Shown piece by piece: positions 26,201-41,200 of a DNA stretch of 64,000 nt (its first letter is position 1; each line of letters begins with the position of its first letter). Source of the stretch: Schistosoma haematobium (taxonomy: Eukaryota; Platyhelminthes; Trematoda; Strigeidida; Schistosomatidae); assembly GCF_000699445.3 (NCBI RefSeq), contig NC_067200.1, positions 2,272,450 through 2,336,449 on the forward strand, read 5' to 3'. The notes below the pieces were generated by a model. The model ran no database searches. It saw nothing but the letters and a program-made list of their open reading frames with translations, and was not told where the DNA came from. The position numbers and the translations under genes are program-made.

Positions 26201-29200
26201 GTTTCTGACAAAACATTTATTGATTGCTGATTGGACAAGGTGCTTGTTAGGGTTTTCAGAGCCTTTGTTGGCTGTTTTTGCAAGGAGTTTTCTGGATCTT
26301 TTCAACAATTAATTCATGTAAAAGATGAAATTTTAAAACATTCTTTTTAGCCTATATCAATTCACGAAGAAAATTATCTTTATAATGATATATTGTTGAA
26401 AACATTTGTGTATCTTGCGCTGACTTTTTTAAAAGGACGTAATGAATGTCAACATTTGTGAATTGGATATATTACTTACCAATTAATGAAACAACAAGTT
26501 GTGTACTGTGAAGCTCTAAACTACTAACCTTTATAATCAGAGAGAGATCTTATGGATATTATTGTAGTTTGATAGTTGAATTCATGAATCAATTAAAGCT
26601 AGATCATTATCAAAAACCTGAAAGCACTGAACGGTCGTTTCATCTTAGTATGAGACTTTTCAGCAGTGCGCATCCAGCGTCTTTGCGCGATACCAATAGA
26701 TCCTTGGTTCAAATCTCGCAAGGCGCAATTGTGAATGCACACTGCCACGGAAGAGTCTCATACTTGGATGAAACAACCGTCCAGTGCTTCCAAGTTTTCC
26801 ATAGTGATCTAGCTTTAATTGATTCATGAATTCAACTAGTAAATTAGCAATTTTTATTTTTAAAAATGTATATTGTTTAACATATATCTAACTTGTATCA
26901 TGTTTATCCCTATGTATGTTATTTTCTTATAATTTTTAGTCATGGTTTCGAGAAGATGGCTCACTTGATTTACAACCGAATCCTTTACGAAATATTCCAT
27001 CAAGACCACCTTTATGGGATGAACAATTTAATCCAATGCCTGAAAAATTACAAACAGTTTATGTACATGTAAGTGTATATACCGTTATTATTATTAATTA
27101 ATTAGTTTAATTACTAATATCATAGACTGATCTTAATAGGGGAACTGTAGGTAAATGGTGCATGTTCTAAATGTGATTCATCAACCTTGTAGATTAGTTG
27201 GTTTCTTCTTTATTTGACTCCAATAATAATAGTATCCCATTAACTGACTATTTAACCCAGGTTAAATCTCCTAGTTACTTAATTACTTACTTATGCCAGT
27301 TAATCCCAATGGAGCATAGACCGCCGACCAACATCATTCTTCAACCCACTCTCTACTGGATCTTTTTTTCTAATTCTATTCAATGGTTGTTCATTCTTCT
27401 CATGTTTGTCTCCATTTTTCGGTGTAACGTGTTCTTTGGTCTTTCTCTCCTCCTTTGGCCTTGAGGTTTTTAAGTGAGAGCTTGCTTTGTGACGGAGTTG
27501 GATGTTTTCCTCAATGTGTGTTCTATCCACTTCTAGCGTTCCTTCCTGATTTCTTCCTCACTTGGGATCCGGTTTGTTCTCTTCTACAGTAGGTTGTTGC
27601 TGATAGTGTCTGGCCATCAGATTTTTGCTTAAACAGCCATAGAATTGTTCAGAAGCCTGAAAACCAGCTACAGCAATAGTTTATTGTTAAAGGTTAATCA
27701 AGTCCACAAGAATACAGGAAGCAGGCGCACAGGGAAACGAGTGCGTATGTGTGTGTGGGTGTCTAATATCCATATATATATATATATATATATATAATTA
27801 CGAGTGTTAATCGATTGTAGATAAATTATTGATTGTCTGTATGTTAAAACCAATGGGGGAATAGATGAAAGATTGATGTGCAGATATGCGCTTAAGCAGA
27901 CTCACATGTAAATTTACAATGAGTAGACATATAATAAAGAAGTTGGTTGGAGTTATTACAAACCTTTGAAAACCAAGAAGTATTGAACAGTCTGAGATCT
28001 AAATTGTTATATTAATCATATTACTATAATTAACTTTAAATTCGCCCCATTGTACAAGGAGGTAGTTATCGGGATTCAGTAGCTAAGTGGATGACGTGGT
28101 GACGTTTGAAGCAAACGAGTCCCAGAGTGGACACCAACTCTGAGATGCAGGTACATCCAGCTGATGAGTCCCAAATAGGAAGAAATGCGCGTCCTGGATT
28201 CCATTGCTAGCCACTATCCATCTTTGATTATAATTCTTGTCAATTAAGGCAATATCGAGGCAGTACACACAGTATGCATATATGCCAATAAGAGACTGAT
28301 AAATTACAGTCCTAAATAACGATAGGAAGATACAAGTAAAATAACACCAAATGAATGTTAACTTCACCCCATTTCACAAGCAAGCGACTATCATGATTCA
28401 GTAGGTTAGTGGATAACATGATGACATTTTAAGCGAATATTACTGTGTTCGAGTCCGAACATGAATATCAACTTCGCGTTTCAGGTACATACAGCTGACG
28501 AGTCCCAAACGGGACGAAATGACACGCGTCCTCGATCCCACTTCTAACCACTATTCATCGTCGATTATATAATTAACTTTGATTTTAATCAACAACAACA
28601 ACAAAAAAAACCCAATTTAAATCATTATTTATAACATTTATTTGTTTTTGCTTTTTTAAAGCCAATGTCATTTGAAATGACACAGAATCTTTTCAATATG
28701 GAATCAAAAGGTTTAACATCACAAAATCTGTCAGCCACTTTATCACAATGTAAACATATTGGTTTATTAAATAATAATAATGGTAATACTGAATATCGTT
28801 TACATGTGGATATTCGACGTGTTACATTTGATTTTCATCCATTATTTAGTTTAGAACATGTTCATGTACAAAATTTACGTCAAATTATTCAAGCATATGA
28901 ATTAACATTATCTAGAGATCAAGTGAATGCATGTATTCAACGAGTAAGTTCAATGATTGTTATTTGTTTCATTTTGATAGATAGTTTATATCACAAGTTG
29001 ATTTTCGTAAAGATAATGATTTAAACACAATCGTTGCTGCTACCTTGATTTGGCGGTCGGGCTTGTCTATGGTGATAGATCGATCGAGCTAAACTAGCTG
29101 GTCCTACCATGTCAGACAGGTCGGTTGAAGAGCGGTAAGAATAAAAGTAACAAATCCAAGATATGAGGGAGAAGTTGTAGTGCTGGTTGTACAGAATTGT

Positions 29201-32200
29201 GATGACAGTAAGGTGTTTCCTTCAGACAAACAGCATAACAGCGATGCTGCCTTCTCACAAGTAGGGGTGGGGCTAGAAAAGATCGAACCAAAATATACAT
29301 ACTTCGCTTTATCCCACGGATATCCATCTCTGGCGGTAAGGTCTCAACAAGTACGTAGCTAACACGGAAACTACTCACAAAAAGGTTGCGTGTGACCGAC
29401 CTCTGTCAGTTGTCCCTTAGGCACTGCGGTCACGCTCTAAGGTCACTATGATCACTCCTAACCCAAATTCCTATTCAGGTACCTCCAGAAGAACACTTCC
29501 ATGATGTAAGTTACCAGGAATTGATAACCGCCCTCATACGTCTAACAGCACTCAAGAAGGACTTTAAACTGCAAATACCTATTTCGTGCTAGTATGTGAC
29601 ATGTCAGCAGTCCTTATCCATACTGTCACTTAGAAGTAAACTCAAGAGTTCGGAGCTTTTGAACTAGCCGGTTTAGTCGTTTAAGTTAAAATTTTACTAT
29701 TGTTTTTGGCCCTAATCCTTGTTCGTAATATAATCAAAATATCATGTAATATCTTTAGAGTGTACATTTCTCCTGGTTAACGCTTCACTGTCAACTGCAA
29801 AGTTATTGTTAGGGTATTTCATTTAAATAGTACTTTAGTGTTTAGTTTTTTTCTATGTAACATACATTTCGAATATATCATGGTATTTATTGTACTTGAT
29901 ATAATAAGCGCTTAATCTGTACAGTTGTGTTTTTTATGTATATCATAATGACTATCGAAGTACAACTGTATCAATCACTGGACCGATTTCTTATATAAAA
30001 TTAAACATAGTTTCGCTTAAGCTCTGGATAATACGGAATATCCGATAAGTCGCATATGATATTTAAAGAATATTATCCTCAACTGGAACTAATTTTTTTT
30101 CCGAACAACAAATCCCTCGAATCCAAGCCATTACCAAAATTTACTTTAATAATGAATACTACTTTTTAATGTAGATAAGTAGTTAAGTACAAATAATAAA
30201 AATCTAAAAATCTGTTCACGATAAATGATGCGATTGGCCAACGAATTAACACTGGAATTCAATGAATCAGTAAATTAACCATCAAAATTCATCTTCACTT
30301 ACATAGATCACATATAGTTACTTGATTTAGCTAAAAATGAATGATATTTATACGAGATAATTATTTACTCATAGATACAATTAGTTATGATACTTTCCAG
30401 TACAAACACCAGCTTCTTAAGCTACTAATCAAATCGTCTCTATTATAATCCTCAAAAATATAACAGTTGATTATCAACATATGGCTCACTTGTTAGGATG
30501 TTTAATAAAGGCAGCGAAATTCTCAACAGACGATGTTTGTATCTAAATTTCATTTGAACATAAAAATTAGATTCCGATAAATCTAATCAAATACTTTAAT
30601 AGTTGAGATCATGAGTCCATTGAAGATAAACCACCATGGAAAGACTGGATGCTTCTAAGTTTACTGTGGTGGTCTAGCTTCAATTGACTCATGATCTCAG
30701 CTATTAAAATTACTATAATATCCACAAAAACCCCTTCTGATGTTATTCAACATATGCTCGCTAGTGAACGGAGGCAAGAGGTATATCCTGGAGTTCTAGT
30801 GCCAAGCAGTGACCACTGGAGTCCAACCGTGTCTGTTGTGAGATAGTAACTCGCTGATGACAATGGTGGATGTGTCGTTCAATTTCGTGGATTAGTTAAA
30901 GTTAGACATTGACACCGTTGGATTCCGGCTCAGTGGTCTAGTGTTTAAGTGCTCGTGTGCGAAGCCAGTAGGTCCTCGGTTCGAGTCCTGCAGGAGGCAG
31001 GGTCGTGGGTACGCGCTACTGAGGAGTCCCACAGTCGAACGAAAAGGCCATCTAGTGCTTCCAGGTTTTCCATGGTAGTCTAGCTTTAGTTGATTCATGA
31101 TCTCAACTATTGAAATTATTATAATATCCACAAAATCTCTTTTTGAAATACTTTAGATTAAAGTAAAATAGTTTTGAAAAGTAAGTGTCATAATTTATGT
31201 AAGACAATCTTAACTCATTAAAAAATCATAAAATTTCAGACATCTTTCTGTTGTTATTGGAAATATGCACATTAGTTACCTTCTAGTTAGACTAAATTGT
31301 GTATATAACTTGTAACACCGTGATCATGTTAAACACTTTTCCACTGGAATGTATTCAATGATTGACAGCAGTTAAATAATATATTGGTTTGAAAGAATTC
31401 TATTTCATTGGTGATCTTATTCCAACTGTAACTTGAATAAAACACGGGGCTCCCCAGGAGTGCGCACCCACGACCTCGAACCCCGGGAGATCCGAACTCA
31501 GTGCGTATTTGTCTCGTGTCAGGCGCCTAACCAACTAGACCACTGAGCTGGCATGCGATGGTGTTAATCTCTAACCTTATCCAGTGCAAGAAATTGCGCG
31601 ACCATCTTCCATTGTACTAAGGTAGATATCTGTTTCTACCCGACACGGATTAGCTCCACTGGTCACGCCTTCTCACCAGAACTCCGAGAATTTTCTCACG
31701 TAGTCACCAGTGAGCACATGGTAACTATCAGTTTAGGTGTTATGGAGATTGTTAAGCTTTTGATTGAAATCATGAGTCGATTGAAGCTAATTGGAGCTAA
31801 TCTGTGTCGGGTAGAAACAGGTGTCTACTTTCATCGTTCTTCTGAACGACATCATCAGCACAAACTTCAGATAGAAGTCTATCTGAAGTTTGTGCTGATG
31901 ATGTCGTTCAGAAGAACGATGAAAGCTCCACGACCAAACCATCCAGCTCAGAGAACAAAACTCCACCAAAATCATCCACCTGAGCTACAAATCTTCTCCA
32001 CCATCTCACAGGTGTCTACCTCAATACAATGGAAGACGGTCGCGTAATTTCGTGGATTGGTTGAGGTTAGACATTAACACAATCGGATGCCGGCTCAGTG
32101 GTCTAGTTGGTGAAGCGCCTGGCGCGAGATTGATAGACACTGGGTTCGAATCTCGCGAGGCGCGGGATCGTGGATGAGGACTGCTGAGGAGTCCCATACT

Positions 32201-35200
32201 AGGCCGTTCAGTGCTTCCGGGTCTTCCATTGTGGTCTAGCTTCAATTGACTCATGATTTCAATCAAAAATTTAACAATCTCCACAACATCTAAACTGTTA
32301 AATGAAATACACTATGATCTCGAATCCACTATAGTTAGTGATCAATTTAAAATTAGATCAATAGAATTTATTTATAACATTGGTTAAGTGATCAGTTATT
32401 GAAATCTCTTAGACTTAGCAAATACTAGTTACGAATTGAATAACTCTGTGATGGCTTCCATGAGAGTGGGATTCGAAAATATAGATTCAAAGTCTATATT
32501 GATACATTTTACTGATAAATGCATTCTAATTTTGAAAATGATGTACATAGTTTTCTGTTGAATACAATAAGTAAGCACAGATGGAATAATGGCTAGCAGT
32601 GGAATCCAGGATGCACGTTTCGTCCTATTTGGGACTCGTCAGCCAGATGTACCCGCATCTCAGACTTGTTGATGTTCACTCTGAGACCCGAACCCAGTAA
32701 TGTTCGCTTCAAATGCCATCGCGTTACCCACTCAGTTACTGAGTCCTGATAGCCACTTGCTTGTGCAATCAACACCAACTCTGAGATGCAGGTACATCTA
32801 GCTGATGAGTTCCATATAGGACAAAACGCGCATCGTGGACTCCACTGCTAGCCACTATTCCATCTTTGCTTATAATTCTTGTAAATTAAGGCAATATCGA
32901 GGCAATACGTACAGTATGCACATATGCCAATAAGAGACTGATCAATTTCAGTCCTAAACATCAATGGATAGATTCAAGTAAAACAATACCAAGTGAATCA
33001 TATAATAAATGCTTCATTTGCAAAGATGTCTACCAATTGTCTCAGACTTGATTGTTTCTTCATTCCCACACCAATCATTATCTGTTCTCGTCCTCTTCTC
33101 TTCGATCTTCTTAACCTTCTGCCACCAGTCATTTCACTTTCAATTGATGACACATAATACTTGTATTTGTCGATATCAGTAGCACACACCACATTATCAT
33201 TATCATTATCTCAGTTACAGTTCACTATCTACTTTTTAGATTAACGCCTTGCAACGAGCATTGAAAAAACTTGAAGAAAAACGAAATAATAATGCAGTAA
33301 GTTTAGTTTTTCTAAAATATATCAATTCACCTTTATTGGAATATACAACTGAATGATGTTAGAGGTGTAAATGTTTACACTGGCATTGTTGTCTAAGGAG
33401 GAAGTTAGGTTCGATCAAAAGACTAATTAATATACAGTTAAAACATCCAAATAGGTGAGTCTATAATTTATGGACGATGTTTGACTGACTCTAGACTGAC
33501 CATGAGAGTGTTCACCTAATAACTAGGACCAAATAAATGTTATAAACCTGTGTGAGGAATTAGAATTATGATTCACAGTTGATGGTTAAGATAAGGAAAT
33601 ATATTTAGAGTTTTCATCACGAACTCATATCAGCTACAATGCTGAAACTCTTTTTCACCAAACCGATAAGCGAATTTTGCACCAAACTCCGAGATCTATT
33701 ATGTCATAACTGATTGGTTCGTCCATAAATTATAGTCTCGCCTAATAACTATCATTTATGATTGATCACCACTAGAGGTTAAGCGTTCGCGCGAGAAAGT
33801 GAAGGTCCTGGGTTCGAATCCCCAGAGCAGGATTGTGAATGCGCGCTACCGAGGAGTCCCACAATATGACTAAACGATCGTCCTGTGCTTCAAGGTTTTC
33901 AATGGTGGTCTAACATCAATCGATTCATGATCTCAATCAGAAACATTATAATCTCCACAACCCTATACTGATAATTATCATTTAACTCTATTCTAGACAA
34001 AAGTATAAACGTCAACTTTGTATAGACCTTATCAATATAAATTTTATTAATTTTTATCAGATCTTTCACACAACCTAATCTCTTGATAAATTTAAGCAAA
34101 GCAAACGCAGTGAGATTTACAGGATACAATGAATTCATTGTAAATTTTGAAGATTCTTATCAGCTATAAGCGAAATAGAGTTACAATTAATGGCTTTATT
34201 ATGAACAAAGTGTCATTATACTTTAGTCAGTCAAGGAGCTAGTCGGTCAGTCAAAAGGGATGTAAAACCTAGGACATGTCTACATTGATTCAAGTTGACA
34301 TACTTCATTAACACAGTGAGATGAAATTGTCAGGGCGATTCGTAGAGTAGTAGATGTAGTACCAACATTATTAGCAATTGGAATCATTAGGCATCCAAAA
34401 TACAGTTCGAGAAAATGTAAATTACTTAGTAAACAGTTTAGGATGAATTTAGAAACTTAGGACCCAAAGGGAGACAAAAAAGTAAATACATCTGCACTAC
34501 TGTACATGATTTACAGTCATACAATTCAAACTATCTAACTATTGATTGAGATAATCACATAAACCGTAGTCAATTAGTCTACATCTACCTACATGACTCA
34601 ATCCAATTTTCAATGATGTAGAGTTCGAAGAGAAACAGACAAACACAGAAACCAGGACAAAGACACAAATTACATAACACAGAAGATAAGAATGTTGATT
34701 AGTTGTTTGTTCAAATTGAATTGAAATCTATTGATTATGTTCAATCTTTGTTTAATTAACTGTATATCTTCATTATTTCATTAAACTTTTCAGAGTATTT
34801 TAAGTCAAGATGAATTGTTAGAGATGGATTATCGTATTGAAGATTATTATCATGAAATTAGGTAAATCTATATTATTTTCTATTAATTTATGTATATTTT
34901 TTATTGTACCTTTTTATAACGAAAATTTGCGGATTGGTTGAATTTAGACATTAACACCGTTGGATACCAGTTCAGCGATGTAGAGGTTAAGCATCCGCAC
35001 TCAAAACCGAACGTGTTTGATTCGAATCACACGTGTAGGATCGTGGATGAGCACTAATGATGAGTCCCATACTAGGACAAAACGACAGTTTAGTGCTTCC
35101 AGGTTTCACGTCGTGGTCTAGCTTTAATCAATTCATGAATTCAACCAAGAAAATAATTTACACACACTGGTAACTGGTTTGTAATTTTAGAGAAAAGTTC

Positions 35201-38200
35201 TCTGTGTTACTTGACTGCTCAGCAGTTCATTCCGTCCTACCTTGTGGCAGTAAAACATGGCCGGTAAGAGTAGAGGATATTTGTAGGTTACTAGTATTAG
35301 ATCATAGGTGTCTTCGAAGTATTGCTCGTATATCCTGTGACCACCGAGTAAGTATACCAGTTGTCAGGAAACGGGTACTAGGTAAGGATGGCAAATCAAG
35401 TGGTGAAGTAGTAGAACTTCATCAGTTGAGATGACTGGGACACCTGTTACGTATGTCCGACCACCGACTACCCTGACGTGCGATGTTTTATGGTGTAGGA
35501 GTAGGTTGGAAGACAGCTCGAGGGACGGGCAGAACAAAATATGGCACAAATCCATGAAGTCACTGACAAGCGGACTGAGCCACGTTGGTAGGTGTAGACT
35601 ACGTGGTTGAGATCGGCGAGACGATAACAACCGATGGTTAGAGACCTTGAATGACATGGCTCAAAATCGTTTGCAATGGCGCAGATGTAGGTCCACTCTT
35701 TGTGTTCTCCCAATTTCTAATCTCAATTCTTCATGTCCCTTTCTTTTTTCTCTCTTTCCAAATATATTTCACTGGATTATACTCGTTGAATAACATGTTC
35801 AAACTCTAATGTTTCCGATTACTGCTTGTACTTTTACTACCTCTACCACTATGGGATTTGAATCGATAACTGCGTCTCTGTGCAAATGTAGTATGGCAAC
35901 TCGAACTTATGTACGTACGTACGAAGTTCTACGTTGTTGCTGACTGACTGACTGATACTTAAATCAGTGTATGTGGGAGGGTTTTCGATATCGACAATTC
36001 AACATGTTATGAAGAGTTTATTACATTTTTCGTACTGAAATTCAATTTATTGATTTAAGAGTATCATTCTTTTTTCTGAGACTTCAATGTCCCAAGTTTT
36101 TTAACATATAGGATCGTAGGTGCGCACTGTTTAGACACAATTGATTGATCATTGGGTGGCGATCAATGTCATGCGTGTCTAGTCCTTATTAGTGCAGATC
36201 GAATGCTATCGATCATGTTCCAATGTGGCCACCAGCCTAAGTGACTCGACACTGCGTGCAGTATTGTGAGATTAGATGGTGGTTGGTCGATAGCATTCGA
36301 TCTGCACTAATAAGGACTAGACACGCATGACATTGATCACCACTCAATGATCAATCAATTGTGATTACATCGCAGTCCTACAGGAGGTCGGTCGCGTCTC
36401 GGATAGCTCAGTGGTAACGTCTTTGTCTGTGGAGCTGGGTGCCACAAGGTCAAACCCGCCAGGGAGCACCAGTTCCCTCAAGATTACAGTTAAACCTTGC
36501 TGACGAGTGCCAAGTAGCACGAAACCCGGGTCCAGGGTTTCCTGTTGACTACCTCCAACCGCCATCTAACTGTCTAGACATGTTCGTAATTGGGAAATGT
36601 CAGCCTTCTTATGCTACCAAACTTTTGTCGATTCTCCCCTTTTGATATCAAGACTTAAAGTAAGAAAGCATTAAGGGAAATTTGTTTTTACAAACTAATT
36701 TTCTTTTGTTTATCATTTATATTTTGTAGTTTAATGCGTCGTGCAAGAAATCATGCTGAAGCCTATGAAAAAGGATTATTAACTTCAGCTCTTCGTGCAT
36801 GGAAACGTGTTAAAGAAGCAAGACAAACTAGTGGATGTACAAATACTACTGTTCGATTAAAAATCACTAAGTAAGCAATTATGTTCTGACTTTTAAAAGA
36901 TTCATCACTATGAATGAATTGATTGTTGCTGATCATCTGACTCATATGCTTCTGGAAATTTTCTGGCATGAAGCGACTGTGTTGGTTCGTAGATTGTGTT
37001 GATGACAACGAGCTCCAGGATCCTTGTGTTGGTTTCTGAGATATTTCTCAAATATTATGGGAAATGTTTTTCCTGATTTCTGAGATCCTTTTTTTGATAG
37101 TATGTTGGTTAGTTAGACATCTTTTGATAACGCTATTGAAGTTCCCATTCTTAACCGAGACGGATTGGAGATGAGTTTCTTCAGTTTTTCGTGTAGCGAA
37201 AGTAATACACTAGGTTTTGACTTTTTTAAATAGTTTCAAAACATATCGCCTGTTGTGTACTGCTCAGTTGTTACTGATGTAGCACTGGACGGACGTTTTG
37301 TCCAATTGTAGGACTTTTCGGAAGCGCTCATCCGCGATCTCGTTCTCGGGATTCAGAGCCAGGACCCTCAGTCTCACGTGCGAACGCATAACCTCTAAAC
37401 CACTTATCTGGTTGGCATCCAACAGTGTTAATGTCTAACCTCAACCAATCCACGAAGTCGCACGACCATCTTCCGTTGTACTGAAGTAGATAGCTGTTTG
37501 TCCCCGACACGGGTTAGCTCCATGAGTCACGGCTTCTCACTAGAAATCCAAGAATTCCCTTACTAAGTTAGTCACTACTCAACACATGGTAATTATCAGT
37601 ATAAGGTTGTGGAGATTTTGTTTGTATGCATAAATTCTAATATACCTAATATCTAGTTATACCAAAAGATAGGAAAGGGGTGAAAATGTAAATCTAATGG
37701 ATAATTTATATTACAGAAAGTAATCAATGTGGATAATTTGAATGATTTGGAAATTCTATCTACAATCAAGGTTCTTCATAACATTACAAAATGAACTATT
37801 CCTGGATAAGTGTAAAACTATAAGTAGTATATACAAGAGCCTATATAAATATTTTAAATGTTGAATGATCTGTTATTGATCAATTTAGACAAATAACAAA
37901 TGTAGAACAAGATCAAGCAGATTGGAATCAAGAATTAGATGATATTGTCAATGAAGCAAAACATGAATATGATATACAATTTAAAATAGAACAAAAAAAA
38001 TATGAAGAAGAATCAGCAATATATAAAAAAGAGAAAAAACAACAGGTTAGTTGTGTTTGTATTGTTTGCTTGAATCTTTCCATTGATGTTTAGGACCGCA
38101 ATGGCCCTCAAATGCCCTGGCACGGCCGAGACTGAAGAGAGTCCGATCTCCCACTCGAAATACTCTCACATAGCCACATGCATACAACCACTGTCAAAGA

Positions 38201-41200
38201 AGTCCTACTCAATGCCTTCTTGAGGTGGGAATGTTGTTTATGAAGTCGACATGACGAAAATTGAATGTCCGGCACTTTAGCCCGGTCGGTGGACAAAAAG
38301 GGACCACCTAGGGAAGTTGGAAAACCCTGATTCCAAACCAATAGTGTACATGAGCTCCAGGATCCTGAAGGAAAAAATGGCGTATGAACCAATTATTAGT
38401 CACTGACTATCATAGGACTGTATCACATGACGTTGATCCACTGCCTTGTGGATCAGATCTTTAGGTCAATCGTTCTAGGTGTGGCTCCCTAGGAAAACCA
38501 CCTACTTCGGTCTGGGCCCCAGGACAGTATCCCAGCCCTCACACAAGTCGAATGCTTTGTGTGGCGCATATCTATTTGGTGTCTCCTTATACCAATGTTT
38601 GTATGTTTAAATAAACAAATAAATAAATAAGCCATGCAAATGATCAGTCTATTATTGGCATATGTGCATTCTGTGCAGTATTGGATTCGAGTCCCAGAGT
38701 GAACATCAACTCTGATATGAAGGTACATCTAGCTGACGAGTTCTGAATAGGAAGGAATGAGCGACCTGGATTCCACTGCTATCCACTAACCATCTTTGCT
38801 TATAATATACAGAAATTTATTTGAAATTCAAGATTTAAATGGGTAAAGGCAGAGAATCCATACATTCTATCCACATTGATCGATTTTGAATTATACTATC
38901 GGGGAGTTTCTACTTTTGTTCATCAGTAATACCATTATTAATACCAGAAAGTTTACGAAACTGATACTATCCGAACTGGCAAATGATGATTTCATGAATT
39001 ATTGCCAAGATTTTTTCTGACTATCCTTGACCGTATACCAACTAACTAATTAAATGGTCACTGTTAGATCCCATGGTATGCGGTGGTTGACTATTGGTAA
39101 TACATTTCCAAGGCATTTGAAATGATGAATAAATATACTTTCATATATCAGTTTTATATTTTATATCTAAAGCCTTGGAATTTATTTCAACACTATTACT
39201 GTTATATATGGTAGGTAATTCGGAGAGATTTGTCATAGAGTACTTTCTACCTTACGTATGTCTTCTACTTTCATAGGCCATATATCCCAGATATAGAGTA
39301 ATACAAAGCTAGTTGTTGTACAGTATTATTACTACATGGCAGGTAGACCAAAGTTTTATCTCAAGCCGAGTTAGAGCATGTTAGTAAAGGAGGAACAAAT
39401 TTTACGTATCTTAGACCAGATTTCATCAGTCACTGAACTAGTGAAGATCGACAAAACTTACGGGGACAGTTAAACATAATCATCATGTTTGTATATTTCA
39501 AATTCAAAACAGATTTTATGAAACGATGATATTCTTATTTAGTTTGTTTAAGTTTTGAAATGATTTCATGGGTAGTAAACTTCTAGTGAGTCATTAGTAA
39601 AACACTATCCAGTCAAACTGTCCCTATTCATTGTACTTCTTGAAGAGATTTAGAAGGAACTTTGGAATCTTGAGCGTGTTTCACAAGATCGTTCTACTTT
39701 ACAGTTGATATTTTGCAATCTATTAATTGATATGTAAGATAATGTAGTTATCCTTGGTTGTAATCCTTGATAGGGTCGTTTATACATATTAATAAACAGT
39801 CTTGGTACCTGTGTGGTTGCGCCACATGATTGAGCTGTACTACTCAGATTGTAGCGTTAAAGCCCATACAGTGTCTGCTTCTCCTGTGAAACGGGATTGA
39901 GCTGTACTGCTCGGGTTACAAAATTCAAATCTGGATGGCATCTGGTCCTCCTGAAAATCAATGTAGAATTACCCTGACCCACAAGGGTATATTATATTAT
40001 ATAATAAGCAGTATTTTGATGTAAGTCAAACGTAAAGAAATTCAAACACTTTACTTCTATCTGAAGTTTATGCTAATGAAAGGTTCACAGCCGAACCATC
40101 CAACTAAAGGAATAAAACTTCTCTTATATATATCTTAAATATATCATGATCATCGTTGGTACCTCAAACGAAATTAACTTTTGACTAATATCTTTCATAA
40201 ATGATACTTATTTCTACCTTAGGCGATCATTTTCAGTCAACTAGGTAGATAATATGTTAATAACATTGTTTTACTATTACAGGATGCTGCTCTTAGAAGA
40301 CAACGCTTACGTGAATCAGGCCAGATAGACGGTGATTGGGAGGTAATATTATACTTTACGTGTAATCAACGAGAATACAAGTAGGGATAATTGAATGTCA
40401 CTGATTGAAATCATGAGTCAATTGAAGTTAGACCACCATGGAGAACCTGGGTGCACTGGACGGCCGTCTCGTCCTAGTATGGGACTCCTCAGCAGTGCGC
40501 ACCCACGATTCCGCACCCCGCGGGATTCGAAACCAGGCCCTACAAGCCTCGCGTCAGGCGCTTAACCATCCGGACTACTGAGCCAGCATCCAACGGTGTT
40601 AATGTCTAACCTCAACCAATCCACGAAGTCGCGTCACCGTACACCATTGTCTTCAGTGAGAAGATATCTAAAAAACAGACCTGGTTGAACTCCAGTGGTA
40701 ACGGCTTGTCACTAGAACTCCAGGAGTATCTCTTGAAGTCAGCCCCTAGTGAGCGGGTGATTATTATCTGAAGGGGTTTGTGGAGATTTTAGGAATTTCA
40801 CAGATTGAAATCATGAGTCAATTGAAGCTCGCGCGGTGCGGGATCGTGAATGCGCACTGCTGAGGAGTCCCATACTAGGATGAAACTGCCGTCCAGTGCT
40901 TCCGGGTTTTCCATGATGGTCCAGCTTCAAATTGACTCATGATTTCAATCTGTGAAATTTCATCAGTATATCATTGAAACAATTTTGGAATGAAGTAAAA
41001 GGAATCACATTTTGTATAATCTATAAAGATTGTTTATTATTATTATTATTATTCTTACTCTTTTCATTATATACATAGGATAATGCTGAACTTGAACGTG
41101 AAGATGCACAATGTTTAGCACAGAAAACCAGAAAAAATCCACCAATTATACCAAAATCATTTAATGCTCAAGTGATTCGAGATGAAACAGAAGTGAATTT

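Larger units (their letters stand above)
28062..28575 (+). repeat. Sm-alpha-like repeat (family B), tandem dimer
   Basis: Two units with hammerhead cores 334 bases apart (28161 and 28495). Each has a tRNA-like start (gattcagtaggttagtggat) and, in the second, a B-box-like ttcgagtccgaac. The unit length and the ribozyme match the known schistosome Sm-alpha satellite. Ends close upstream of exon 9. Confidence 0.85.

Noticed and set aside
28083..28367. 94-residue minus-strand frame
   Set aside because: Lies across the Sm-alpha dimer and reads the hammerhead in reverse.
31829..31924. 45-bp hairpin as a microRNA precursor
   Set aside because: Perfectly paired, repeated elsewhere and bounded by a target duplication, so a mobile element is more likely; small RNAs from it remain possible.
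36138..36361. Family C foldback as a cut-and-paste DNA transposon
   Set aside because: It adjoins a tRNA-like hammerhead unit of the same family, and a single arm moved with a 15-base duplication, pointing to retroposition.
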